A stretch of DNA of 64,000 nt. Origin: Psychrobacillus faecigallinarum. GTDB taxonomy: Bacteria > Bacillota > Bacilli > Bacillales_A > Planococcaceae. Of this stretch, positions 41,498 through 48,368 are shown piece by piece. Location of the stretch: the NCBI RefSeq assembly GCF_014836595.1, contig NZ_JACSQO010000006.1, positions 62,001-126,000 of the forward strand, read 5' to 3'. The notes below the pieces were generated by a model, which saw only the letters and a program-made list of their open reading frames with translations, did not search any database and was not told where the DNA came from. How positions within the stretch are numbered: position 1 is the stretch's first letter; each line of letters starts with the position of its first letter. Both the position numbers and the translations under genes were made by a program.

Positions 41498-41530
41498 AAG
41501 AGGATCTCGAAATTAGTCGAGATCCTCTTT
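41498..41530. terminator. Terminator between nfrA and the convergent ylbC-like gene
   Basis: AAGAGGATCTCGA and TCGAGATCCTCTT pair perfectly around a 6-base loop, followed by T residues; it can serve both converging genes. Confidence 0.88.
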
Positions 41531-41539
41531 CATTGCTTT

Positions 41540-42631
41540 TTATTTTGTAAAAAAGTTTTCCGTGTAGTAGGGAGTAGCTGTATCATTAAATGCAGTACCT
41601 ACTCCTAGGTTCCTATAGTTCGGGCTTAAAATATTTTTGCGATGACCAAGTGAGTTCATTAGTCCCTCATGTGCAAAGATGCTGCTGCTTTGTCCATATG
41701 CTAAATTCTCACCAGCATAGGTAAAGCTAAGACCATCCTGCTCCATTCGTTCAAAGGGGGTCAGACCCTGTAAGTTATCATGACTAAAATAATTATGAAT
41801 AGCCATATCTTCACTATGCTTTCGTGCCGTATCACTTACTGGTTCATCGTATGTAAGGATAGGTAAACCTCGAATGGCACGTGCTGCATTTGTTAAATCG
41901 AAAAGCTGATATTCAAATCCTTTTTTGAGTTCCTCAGAAGGTTCGCCAAAGGTTGCTTTATGGTTTTTTTCTACAGATTCTTCTACAATTTGAATCGCTG
42001 TAATCGTACTGCTCTCATGTATATCATAAAAAAATGTAATATAGCTGTTATTTATCAAAAACAAATCATACTCACCAGAGTCTGGCAGGAGGTAGACAAT
42101 GTTACCTTTTTTCAAACGTTTAATAGGCTCACCTAAAGCTGCAACAACTTGATCTCTGTTGCTATCCATAGTCAATCCTAAAAACATAGAGTTAGAAGGT
42201 TGATTGGTGAACATGGCATTTACTTTATTTTGTGAGTCATAAGAGATCATCATAAAGTTTTGGTAGTTTTCATGATGAGTATGCCAAACTAAGCCATATT
42301 CGTTTAAGCTAACTCTTTGAGCCTTACCGTATATCGTTTCAATCTCACTTTTTTTCATACCCATCTTAATCTTATCTAGCTCAATGCCTGTATCAGAAAG
42401 AGGGATGTTTGTTTCAGTTGGTGATGATGTAGGATTAGATTTCATCTCTTGCCAGTATGCCTTTGCCTCATTAAGATACTGACCAACCTCCATAGAATCT
42501 ATCCATTCATCTACAGGCTGAAGAAAAGAGAGATCAACATATTCAGTTGTATATTCTTCCCACAACGGTCTTGAGAAGAAAATGGCTACTAACAAAAGAA
42601 GAAACCAGCCTACTTTTCTCACGCGTTTCAC
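41540..42631 (-). CDS. YlbC-like CAP domain protein
   Basis: This 363-residue protein has an N-terminal membrane anchor (residues 8-20), a CAP-associated domain at about residues 85-220 (GMKKSEIETIYGKAQRV) and a C-terminal CAP domain with LFDLTNAARA, HSEDMAIHNYFSHDNL, AGENLAYG, SLGHRKNIL and YTENFF. The order matches Bacillus subtilis YlbC. Function of the family is unknown. GTG at 42631 has GGAG only 1 base before it; GTG at 42622, three codons later, has better spacing. It starts 8 bases after the sodC-like stop, so both form an operon. Confidence 0.86.
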   Translation of the reverse strand: MKRVRKVGWFLLLLVAIFFSRPLWEEYTTEYVDLSFLQPVDEWIDSMEVGQYLNEAKAYWQEMKSNPTSSPTETNIPLSDTGIELDKIKMGMKKSEIETIYGKAQRVSLNEYGLVWHTHHENYQNFMMISYDSQNKVNAMFTNQPSNSMFLGLTMDSNRDQVVAALGEPIKRLKKGNIVYLLPDSGEYDLFLINNSYITFFYDIHESSTITAIQIVEESVEKNHKATFGEPSEELKKGFEYQLFDLTNAARAIRGLPILTYDEPVSDTARKHSEDMAIHNYFSHDNLQGLTPFERMEQDGLSFTYAGENLAYGQSSSIFAHEGLMNSLGHRKNILSPNYRNLGVGTAFNDTATPYYTENFFTK

Positions 42632-42639
42632 ACTCCAAC

Positions 42640-43176
42640 TTATTTCTTAATTTCTCCACATACGATTCTTTTGCCAGAATTCCCTGCAGGGTCGGTTTTA
42701 TAATCATCAGCACTTTCATGAATAACAATAGCACTACCATCAGCGTCTAACAAAGAATTACTTTTCCCTTGCGTTAATACTACTGCAGGTGAGATTGTTT
42801 CTAATTCTATAGTTCCATCCTTATCTACCTCAATATTTGGTAAATCCCCTGCATGGTATCCTTTTGGATTTTGAAAACCATGTTCTTTTTCAGTGGGGTT
42901 AAAATGGCTTCCCGCTGATTCAAATGTTGGTTTCTCACAACTGGCTGTCTCATGAAAATGGATGGCCTTTACTCCAGGAGTAAGCCCCTCTGCTTTTAAC
43001 AAGATATGGGTACCCTTGGAGGTTTCTGAAAGGGTGGCAGTTCCTACTTGTTTACCTTCTGTATTAATCAATGAAACATCAACCTTTTCACTTAAGTTGG
43101 CATCAACTGAAGAAAAGCTACATCCAGCTAATAAAACACTAGTTAGTACTATAGTGCCTACAATATGTTTATACAC
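42640..43176 (-). CDS. sodC: Cu/Zn superoxide dismutase-like lipoprotein
   Basis: This 178-residue lipoprotein (lipobox LLAGC, Cys19) has the SodC fold. Copper ligands appear complete: two His in AIHFHE, the bridging His in AGSHFNP and a late His in VIHESADDY. Zinc ligands are the His in EHGFQ and GYHAGDLPN and its Asp. Cys pairs (ASCEKP, IVCGE) fit the disulfide. B. subtilis YojM, as I recall, lacks two copper ligands, so this one is more likely active outside the membrane. The start is GTG with GGAGGGG. The ylbC-like gene follows. Confidence 0.88.
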   Translation of the reverse strand: MYKHIVGTIVLTSVLLAGCSFSSVDANLSEKVDVSLINTEGKQVGTATLSETSKGTHILLKAEGLTPGVKAIHFHETASCEKPTFESAGSHFNPTEKEHGFQNPKGYHAGDLPNIEVDKDGTIELETISPAVVLTQGKSNSLLDADGSAIVIHESADDYKTDPAGNSGKRIVCGEIKK

Positions 43177-43255
43177 TTATGCCCCTCCTAATTTTATAAT
43201 TATAATTCCACATAAGTCTTACCAAATATAGGGTTTATATACATCTATTTAAATT

Positions 43256-43294
43256 AAAAGCACAATGCAGTTGTTTATTCTGCATTGTGCTTTG
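43256..43294 (-). terminator. Terminator of the marR-MFS operon
   Basis: AAAGCACAATGCAG and CTGCATTGTGCTTT form a perfect stem. On the minus strand it is followed by TTAATTT. Confidence 0.85.
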
Positions 43295-43370
43295 TATTTA
43301 GAATATTAGATTCGATTATTAGTATAGTTATATAGTAAAGGAATGCATGTCCAAATGAAGTAAAACAATT

Positions 43371-44546
43371 TTATTTATAAAGGTTAGCTCTCAATTGTTT
43401 CATTCGCATTAAGAATACAATCAATGTCAAAATAACAATACCGCTAGATAATAGATAGAGACCTTGGTAACCCAGCTTAGATGCGACAATGCCGAGAACA
43501 AAAGACCCTATAGCGATGCCTGTATCAAACAATGTAAAGAAGGTAGCAGTTGCATATCCGCTCCGTTCATGAGTAGTAGATTGAATAGCTAGCGTTTGGA
43601 AGCTAGGCACAACTGCTCCGTATCCTAGACCAATAAAAGCACCAGATAATAAAAATGTAAAAGGGCTATCCATATATGCCAATAAAATTAGTCCAAACAT
43701 AAAGGATATTAATCCAGGTATTATTATGTATCTAGGCCCTTTTTCGTCAAAAATTCTTCCGGTGAACGGTCGAGTAACAAGCATCACGATAGCAAATACG
43801 GCAAAGAAGCTACTTGTTAGATGCAGTACACCTTTTTGCTGTGAGTAAATAGATAAATAAGAAAGAATACTTGCATATGAAAAAGCAATCAAGCTACCGA
43901 TTAATGCTATTGGTAAAGATCTTTTCTCAAATAAATCATTTAGTGTCATTCTTGTTTTTACAGGTGGTACTGCTGGCTGTTTTTCTGCTGGAATAGATAA
44001 TGCTGATAAAGCACCAATCAGTAGAAGTACACTCATAGCAATAAAGAATATATCATAGGAGAAATATTGTACAATCGTTAGTGCTATGAAAGGGCCAACT
44101 ACTACCGCTAAGTTAGTAGACATAGTAAAGTACCCTAAACCTGCACCGCGTCTAGATGGTGGAATATTATCTGCTGCCAGAGAGCCACTTGCAGTTGTGG
44201 CGATACTAAACCAGATACCTTGTACAAATCGTAAAGCAAGTAAGATAGTAAAGGGCTCTATGAAGTAATACAACACTGTACATATCAAGTATAAAATTAA
44301 GCTAATCCAGAGCATTTTTCTCTTGCCAGCTATATCTAAAAGCTTACCGGTAAATGGACGCATAATGATTGCAGATAATAAAAAGATGGTCATTAGTAAG
44401 CCAGCCTCTTCATCCGAACGCTCTAATACATCTGTAGCGTAAAGAGGAAGGACGGTTACTAAGCCATAGAAAATGATAAATATGGAGAGGTTTGTACTGA
44501 ACAAACTGATAAAAGGTTTGGTCCATATTGGTTCCTTGTTACTCAA
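43371..44546 (-). CDS. MFS transporter (efflux type) paired with MarR
   Basis: This 391-residue, 12-helix MFS protein has the conserved loop RPFTGKLLDIAGKRKML between helices 2 and 3 and the antiporter-like FVQGIWFSIATTASGSLAADNIPPSRRGAGLG. TTG start with AAGGAG that overlaps the marR stop, only 6 bases between genes. The MarR partner suggests export of a toxic compound sensed by that repressor; the substrate is unknown. A terminator lies 77 bases beyond the stop. Confidence 0.85.
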   Translation of the reverse strand: MSNKEPIWTKPFISLFSTNLSIFIIFYGLVTVLPLYATDVLERSDEEAGLLMTIFLLSAIIMRPFTGKLLDIAGKRKMLWISLILYLICTVLYYFIEPFTILLALRFVQGIWFSIATTASGSLAADNIPPSRRGAGLGYFTMSTNLAVVVGPFIALTIVQYFSYDIFFIAMSVLLLIGALSALSIPAEKQPAVPPVKTRMTLNDLFEKRSLPIALIGSLIAFSYASILSYLSIYSQQKGVLHLTSSFFAVFAIVMLVTRPFTGRIFDEKGPRYIIIPGLISFMFGLILLAYMDSPFTFLLSGAFIGLGYGAVVPSFQTLAIQSTTHERSGYATATFFTLFDTGIAIGSFVLGIVASKLGYQGLYLLSSGIVILTLIVFLMRMKQLRANLYK

Positions 44547-44552
44547 AAAACA

Positions 44553-44957
44553 TTACTCCTTGTTAATTTTTTTTAGCAATCCCATAAAAAGCTCTTGCTC
44601 TTCTTTAGAAAGGGCAGAAAGCATTTCGTTTTCAAAAGCATTCATGGAGCTTTCGATATTAGGGAATTCCTGTAGAGCTTTAGTTGAGAGCCTAACTATT
44701 TTTTCGCGACGATCTTTTCCAGTCTTTATGTCTAACCAGCCTAAAGTGGCTAATCGATTGACTGTGCGGGTAATAGTAGGTGCTTCTACATTTAAATACT
44801 TCCAAATTTGAGTCAATGTCATCTCAGTATGTTTATAAACACAGTTTAAGACCGACCATTGGGAGGAATAAAGACTATAATCCTTTAGCGTTTTGTTACT
44901 TTCATAGGATAAAAAACGAGTCTTTTGAAAAAGCTCATGAATAAGTGGATTTGTCAT
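44553..44957 (-). CDS. MarR-family transcriptional regulator
   Basis: This 134-residue winged-helix protein has LYSSQWSVLNCVYKH (helix 2), the recognition helix ending VEAPTITRTVNRLATLGWLDI and the wing KTGKDRREKIVRLST, all typical of MarR. It probably represses itself and the MFS gene that follows directly. A candidate operator TTAACTAGCTAA (44986-44997, one mismatch from perfect symmetry) lies 29 bases upstream. Confidence 0.88.
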   Translation of the reverse strand: MTNPLIHELFQKTRFLSYESNKTLKDYSLYSSQWSVLNCVYKHTEMTLTQIWKYLNVEAPTITRTVNRLATLGWLDIKTGKDRREKIVRLSTKALQEFPNIESSMNAFENEMLSALSKEEQELFMGLLKKINKE

Positions 44958-44985
44958 CTTAATGACTCCTTATCTGGAAATATAT

Positions 44986-44997
44986 TTAACTAGCTAA
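44986..44997 (-). promoter_or_regulatory. Candidate MarR operator
   Basis: TTAACTAGCTAA is a nearly perfect palindrome directly upstream of marR, in the size range of MarR sites. It was found by eye only. Confidence 0.35.
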
Positions 44998-45084
44998 GTT
45001 TCTATTTTAATTCGTAGGACAAAATTTGTAAAGTGAATTAGAAGAAAATGACATTATTTTAACCTATACACTTAATAGCATTAG

Positions 45085-45113
45085 AAAAAGCCGAGAAAAC
45101 TCGGCTTCTTTTA
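45085..45113 (-). terminator. Intrinsic terminator of the collagen-like gene
   Basis: AAGCCGAG, loop AAAA (TTTT on the minus strand) and CTCGGCTT, followed by T residues on the minus strand. It overlaps the gene's last codons. Confidence 0.85.
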
Positions 45114-45545
45114 AAAACATTGAAAGGATGTAATTCTTCCAAGATCAGTTCCGTAGAAGGTCCAGCGAAAACCGTTCCAGCGGAAACCAGATACAGAGTT
45201 TCTTCCCACATACGTTGGGAAAATCCAAAAGCTTCTACCGTTGTTCAACCAAATATACGTGTTGCGAAATAGGCAGCTTCTTATAGCACCAGGGTCAACT
45301 GCAAAAACGCCTACATCCTGTCTTTGTTGGGGAACAAACGAGGGAGGAGGGCTAGTTGGAGCACCTCCTTGAGTATTTTGCCCAGGAGGTCTACCGGGGC
45401 TCCCTTGACCGCCAGGAGGTCTATTAGGGAAACCTGGCATCCCAGGCATCCCAGGTATCCCAGGGAAGCCTGGAATGCCCTGCCCGCCAGGTGGTCCTCC
45501 GGGTCCTCCCGGAAATCCACCTGGAAAATTAAATTGATTTGTCAA
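45111..45545 (-). CDS. Short collagen-like Gly-Pro-rich protein with an aromatic C-terminal domain
   Basis: This 144-residue protein has a Gly/Pro-rich first half, including six uninterrupted G-x-P triplets at about residues 23-40 (GIPGFPGIPGMPGMPGFP). A Pro/Gln linker follows (SPPPSFVPQQRQ). The last 70 residues are rich in Trp, Phe, Arg and Tyr (CLFRNTYIWLNNGRSFWIF, GFRWNGFRWTFYG) and probably form a compact beta domain, with two Cys. No signal peptide. TTG start with GGAGGG 7 bases upstream. Such proteins occur in spore formers and may be spore-surface material; function is not known. Confidence 0.75.
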   Translation of the reverse strand: MTNQFNFPGGFPGGPGGPPGGQGIPGFPGIPGMPGMPGFPNRPPGGQGSPGRPPGQNTQGGAPTSPPPSFVPQQRQDVGVFAVDPGAIRSCLFRNTYIWLNNGRSFWIFPTYVGRNSVSGFRWNGFRWTFYGTDLGRITSFQCF

Positions 45546-45608
45546 ATTAAAGCCCTCCTTCTACTTAGTCAAATTAGTATATGTAGGAAGGAGTTAATTG
45601 GCACGGTA

Positions 45609-46781
45609 TTACCTAACATGGGTTAAAGCGTTGTTTAAAAGGTCGGCACTAGAAAGTAATGCCTCTCCACCTCCCTGAGCAATCATTTCGTTGCCACCAC
45701 CTTTGCCGTTTATAGGAAGTATTATTTGCTGAATCCATAATTTCATATTTTCTTCTCTGTTTTTCCCCTTGGCCACCACAACTTGAAGCTTTTCATCATT
45801 ATGTGATACAAAAATACACAATGTGTTAGGTGACTCCTCCACGAGGAAGCGAGCTAGCTTTTGAAGATCCTGGATAGTTCTATTTTCAAAGGTGACACCT
45901 ATAACTTCATTATTAGACTCATTTAATAAATCTTTCGCTTCATATTGAAGGATTTTGTTGTTTAATTCAGTTATTTGTTTTTCTAGTGATTTATTTGTGA
46001 ATAGGATGCTATTTGCTGCGTCCTCCAGTTTTTCCTCAGGTGTGCTAAGAGTGCTAATCAGATTGAGCAGGATGGAATGCTTACGATGAAACTGAGTTAT
46101 AACCCTTTGTCCACAAACAAATTCTACACGAACTTGGCGCTTTTGTTTCTCAGTTTGTAGAATTTTGATCGAGCTCACTTGTCCGGTAGTAGAGGGATGG
46201 ATCCCCCCGCAAGCATTGTAATCATAATCAGGGATAATGACTAATCGAATATCTTCCTTTACACTTGTCGCCTTACGTAAATTATATTGAGCTAGCTCCT
46301 CCTCCGTAACCCACTTTGTCTCAATAGGACGGTTTTCTAGGATAATTTGATTGGCTAAATCCTCTACTTCTTGTAATTGCTCAGCAGAAATCTCGGGTAC
46401 ATCTAAATCTATAGTGACACTTTCTTTGCCTAGGTGGAAGCTTACTGTTTGCAGCTGGAAAAGCTCGGCGAACGCTGCAGATAATATGTGTTGACCAGCA
46501 TGCTGCTGCATATGGTCGAAACGTCTTGACCATTCAATCTTTCCTTCAATTTTTGTAATATCCGGATCTAGCGGTTCGGCAAGAAAATGTCTGATTTCAT
46601 CATTTACCACTTCTACATTGATCACTGAAATACCGTTTAATCTACCTAAATCACATGGCTGCCCACCACCTGTAGGATAGAAAGCTGTTTCTGAAATAAC
46701 CACATATTCCGGTTCTTGTTTTACGATATTGGCAGTAAAGGTAGTTAGATAAGGATCTTCGTAATATAATTTTTTAGTCAT
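45609..46781 (-). CDS. Alanyl-tRNA editing protein, AlaX-L type
   Basis: This 390-residue protein has the AlaRS second-editing fold. Zinc ligands are two His in HMQQHAGQH and a Cys and His in NACGGIHPS. An N-terminal OB-like part contains TAFYPTGGGQP, a coiled coil covers about residues 245-290, and a C-terminal DHHA1 domain has KGGGNEMIAQGGG. It hydrolyses Ser or Gly wrongly attached to tRNA(Ala) in trans. The presence of DHHA1 makes it the long AlaX type. AAGGGAG precedes the ATG. Monocistronic. Confidence 0.92.
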   Translation of the reverse strand: MTKKLYYEDPYLTTFTANIVKQEPEYVVISETAFYPTGGGQPCDLGRLNGISVINVEVVNDEIRHFLAEPLDPDITKIEGKIEWSRRFDHMQQHAGQHILSAAFAELFQLQTVSFHLGKESVTIDLDVPEISAEQLQEVEDLANQIILENRPIETKWVTEEELAQYNLRKATSVKEDIRLVIIPDYDYNACGGIHPSTTGQVSSIKILQTEKQKRQVRVEFVCGQRVITQFHRKHSILLNLISTLSTPEEKLEDAANSILFTNKSLEKQITELNNKILQYEAKDLLNESNNEVIGVTFENRTIQDLQKLARFLVEESPNTLCIFVSHNDEKLQVVVAKGKNREENMKLWIQQIILPINGKGGGNEMIAQGGGEALLSSADLLNNALTHVR

Positions 46782-46983
46782 TTCATTAGCTCCCTTGTTT
46801 TATGAGGATAGTTCTTCCTCTAATACTGTATATATCCCGCTTCTTTTAAAATCCTTCATTTTTCATATTCAAATGGTTAATTTATGTATTTTAAAGAGAA
46901 CGGGCAAAAATATCAATAGTAATTTTAAAAATCCTTCCCTATACTAAAATTAACGAAATATTAAATAAAAGAGGTATGCAAAA

Positions 46984-47427
46984 ATGAATATAGCATCAAG
47001 AGAATATTGGAACTTTTTTTGGAAAGACAATGAGGAAGAGCCAGAAGTATCTGCTTGGCAATTTGGAGATGATGCTGATACATTAGCAAGACTTGTAGTA
47101 GACAAAGTGAAATCTGCTACCTGTTCGGCACATATACTATATGAGATTGAAAAGGAGCCACTTCCAAAGGTCGGTGATTATAGTATTATCTTAAATGCAA
47201 GGGATGAACCGGTGTGTATTATAAGAACTTCTGATGTCAGTATTGAACCGATGAATAAGGTTTCAAAGGAGTTTGCCTACGCAGAGGGTGAAGGTGACAG
47301 AAGTTATGATTATTGGAAAAAAACGCACATAAATTTTTTTACTGATGAATTAAACAAAATAGGCTTAAAGTTTGAAGAAGATCTATTGTTAGTTTGTGAG
47401 CGCTTTGAATTAGTAGACGTTAAATAA
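46984..47427 (+). CDS. ASCH domain protein
   Basis: This 147-residue protein of the ASCH family (a PUA-like beta-barrel) has SAWQFGDDADTLARLVVDKVKSAT, EKEPLPKVGDYSIILNARDEPVCIIRT and the closing EGEGDRSYDYWKKTHINFF, all clear family blocks. ASCH domains are RNA-binding or, in YqfB, cleave N4-acetylcytidine; the substrate here is unknown. AGAGGT precedes the ATG. The glyoxalase-like gene follows after 13 bases, so they form a two-gene operon. Confidence 0.9.
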   Translation: MNIASREYWNFFWKDNEEEPEVSAWQFGDDADTLARLVVDKVKSATCSAHILYEIEKEPLPKVGDYSIILNARDEPVCIIRTSDVSIEPMNKVSKEFAYAEGEGDRSYDYWKKTHINFFTDELNKIGLKFEEDLLLVCERFELVDVK

Positions 47428-47440
47428 GAGGGGTGCGAGG

Positions 47441-48094
47441 ATGTTTAAAATAGTAACAATGTATACAAACAGGTTACAGGAACTGCGCGGCTTTTACGAA
47501 AATGTATTAGAGTTCCAAATTACCGAAGCAGGAGACCATTATTTTCAAATGGATATTGGTGAGTCTAAGCTTGTTTTTAAAGAATCAGAACACGCTTCGC
47601 TATATCATTTTGCCATTAACATTCCAGGCAACCAATACACACTTGCTAAGCTATGGGCAAAAGAAAGAGTATTGCTAAATAGAGAGGATGGGTTGGAAGA
47701 CATTTATTATGCTCGGTTTGATGCAGACGCATTTTACTTTGAGGACCCGGCAGGGAATGTGATTGAGTTTATAGCTAGAAGACATGTGGATAAATGGAGT
47801 GATTTCACCATTGAATCTTTACTAAATGTAAGTGAAGTAAGTATAACGACACCTTTTGTAAAAGAGGTCGGCGAACAGCTTCAAGCGTTAGGTATTTCTG
47901 TATCCGGCCATGTCAGCATTGAGCCGGAGGAACTGAATTTCTTAGGCAGAAAGGATACATTTATATTATTAGTTCCCCCAAAGCGCAGATGGTATTTCTC
48001 TAAAAGAATGAGCGTTACATCCCCAATAAGCATCCAGCTAACTAATGGCAAAAGCATTACTGTCCTAGAAACTGGAGAATTATCGGAGGAATAA
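47441..48094 (+). CDS. VOC (glyoxalase/bleomycin resistance) family protein
   Basis: This 217-residue protein has an N-terminal VOC module at about residues 1-112 (MYTNRLQELRGFYENVLEF, YHFAINIP, FYFEDPAGNVIEFIAR) with possible metal ligands His (YHFAI) and Glu (VIEFI). A second, diverged half-module covers about residues 120-217. The reaction cannot be named. GAGGGGTGCGAGG precedes the ATG. Co-transcribed with the ASCH gene. Confidence 0.83.
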   Translation: MFKIVTMYTNRLQELRGFYENVLEFQITEAGDHYFQMDIGESKLVFKESEHASLYHFAINIPGNQYTLAKLWAKERVLLNREDGLEDIYYARFDADAFYFEDPAGNVIEFIARRHVDKWSDFTIESLLNVSEVSITTPFVKEVGEQLQALGISVSGHVSIEPEELNFLGRKDTFILLVPPKRRWYFSKRMSVTSPISIQLTNGKSITVLETGELSEE

Positions 48095-48097
48095 TAT

Positions 48098-48136
48098 AAG
48101 CGACTGATAACACTTCTGTGTGTTACAGTCGCTTTT
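48098..48136 (+). terminator. Intrinsic terminator after the VOC gene
   Basis: AAGCGACTGATAACAC pairs with GTGTTACAGTCGCTT (with a small bulge), followed by TTTCTT. Confidence 0.85.
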
Positions 48137-48368
48137 TCTTAATATATTCAAGGGTCGTTTTAGAGGAAAATAGATTTAATATTTCTTCATCAAAAGATCT
48201 ATGAGTTCTTTATTTAGACCCTGCAATTACTCCTCTTTATATTCTATTGTCACAAATAAAACATTTAAAATTCTAAAGCATTCTAAAAATTCTGCTATAA
48301 CTATTATTTTTTACATTATAATGTATTTATTAAGGTAAGATATCCTTAAAGAGGAGGAGAGAATATCC

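Noticed and set aside
45421..45533. Tandem repeats in the GC-rich stretch as a CRISPR or satellite
   Set aside because: They are codons of the Gly-Pro-rich collagen-like protein and have no spacer structure.
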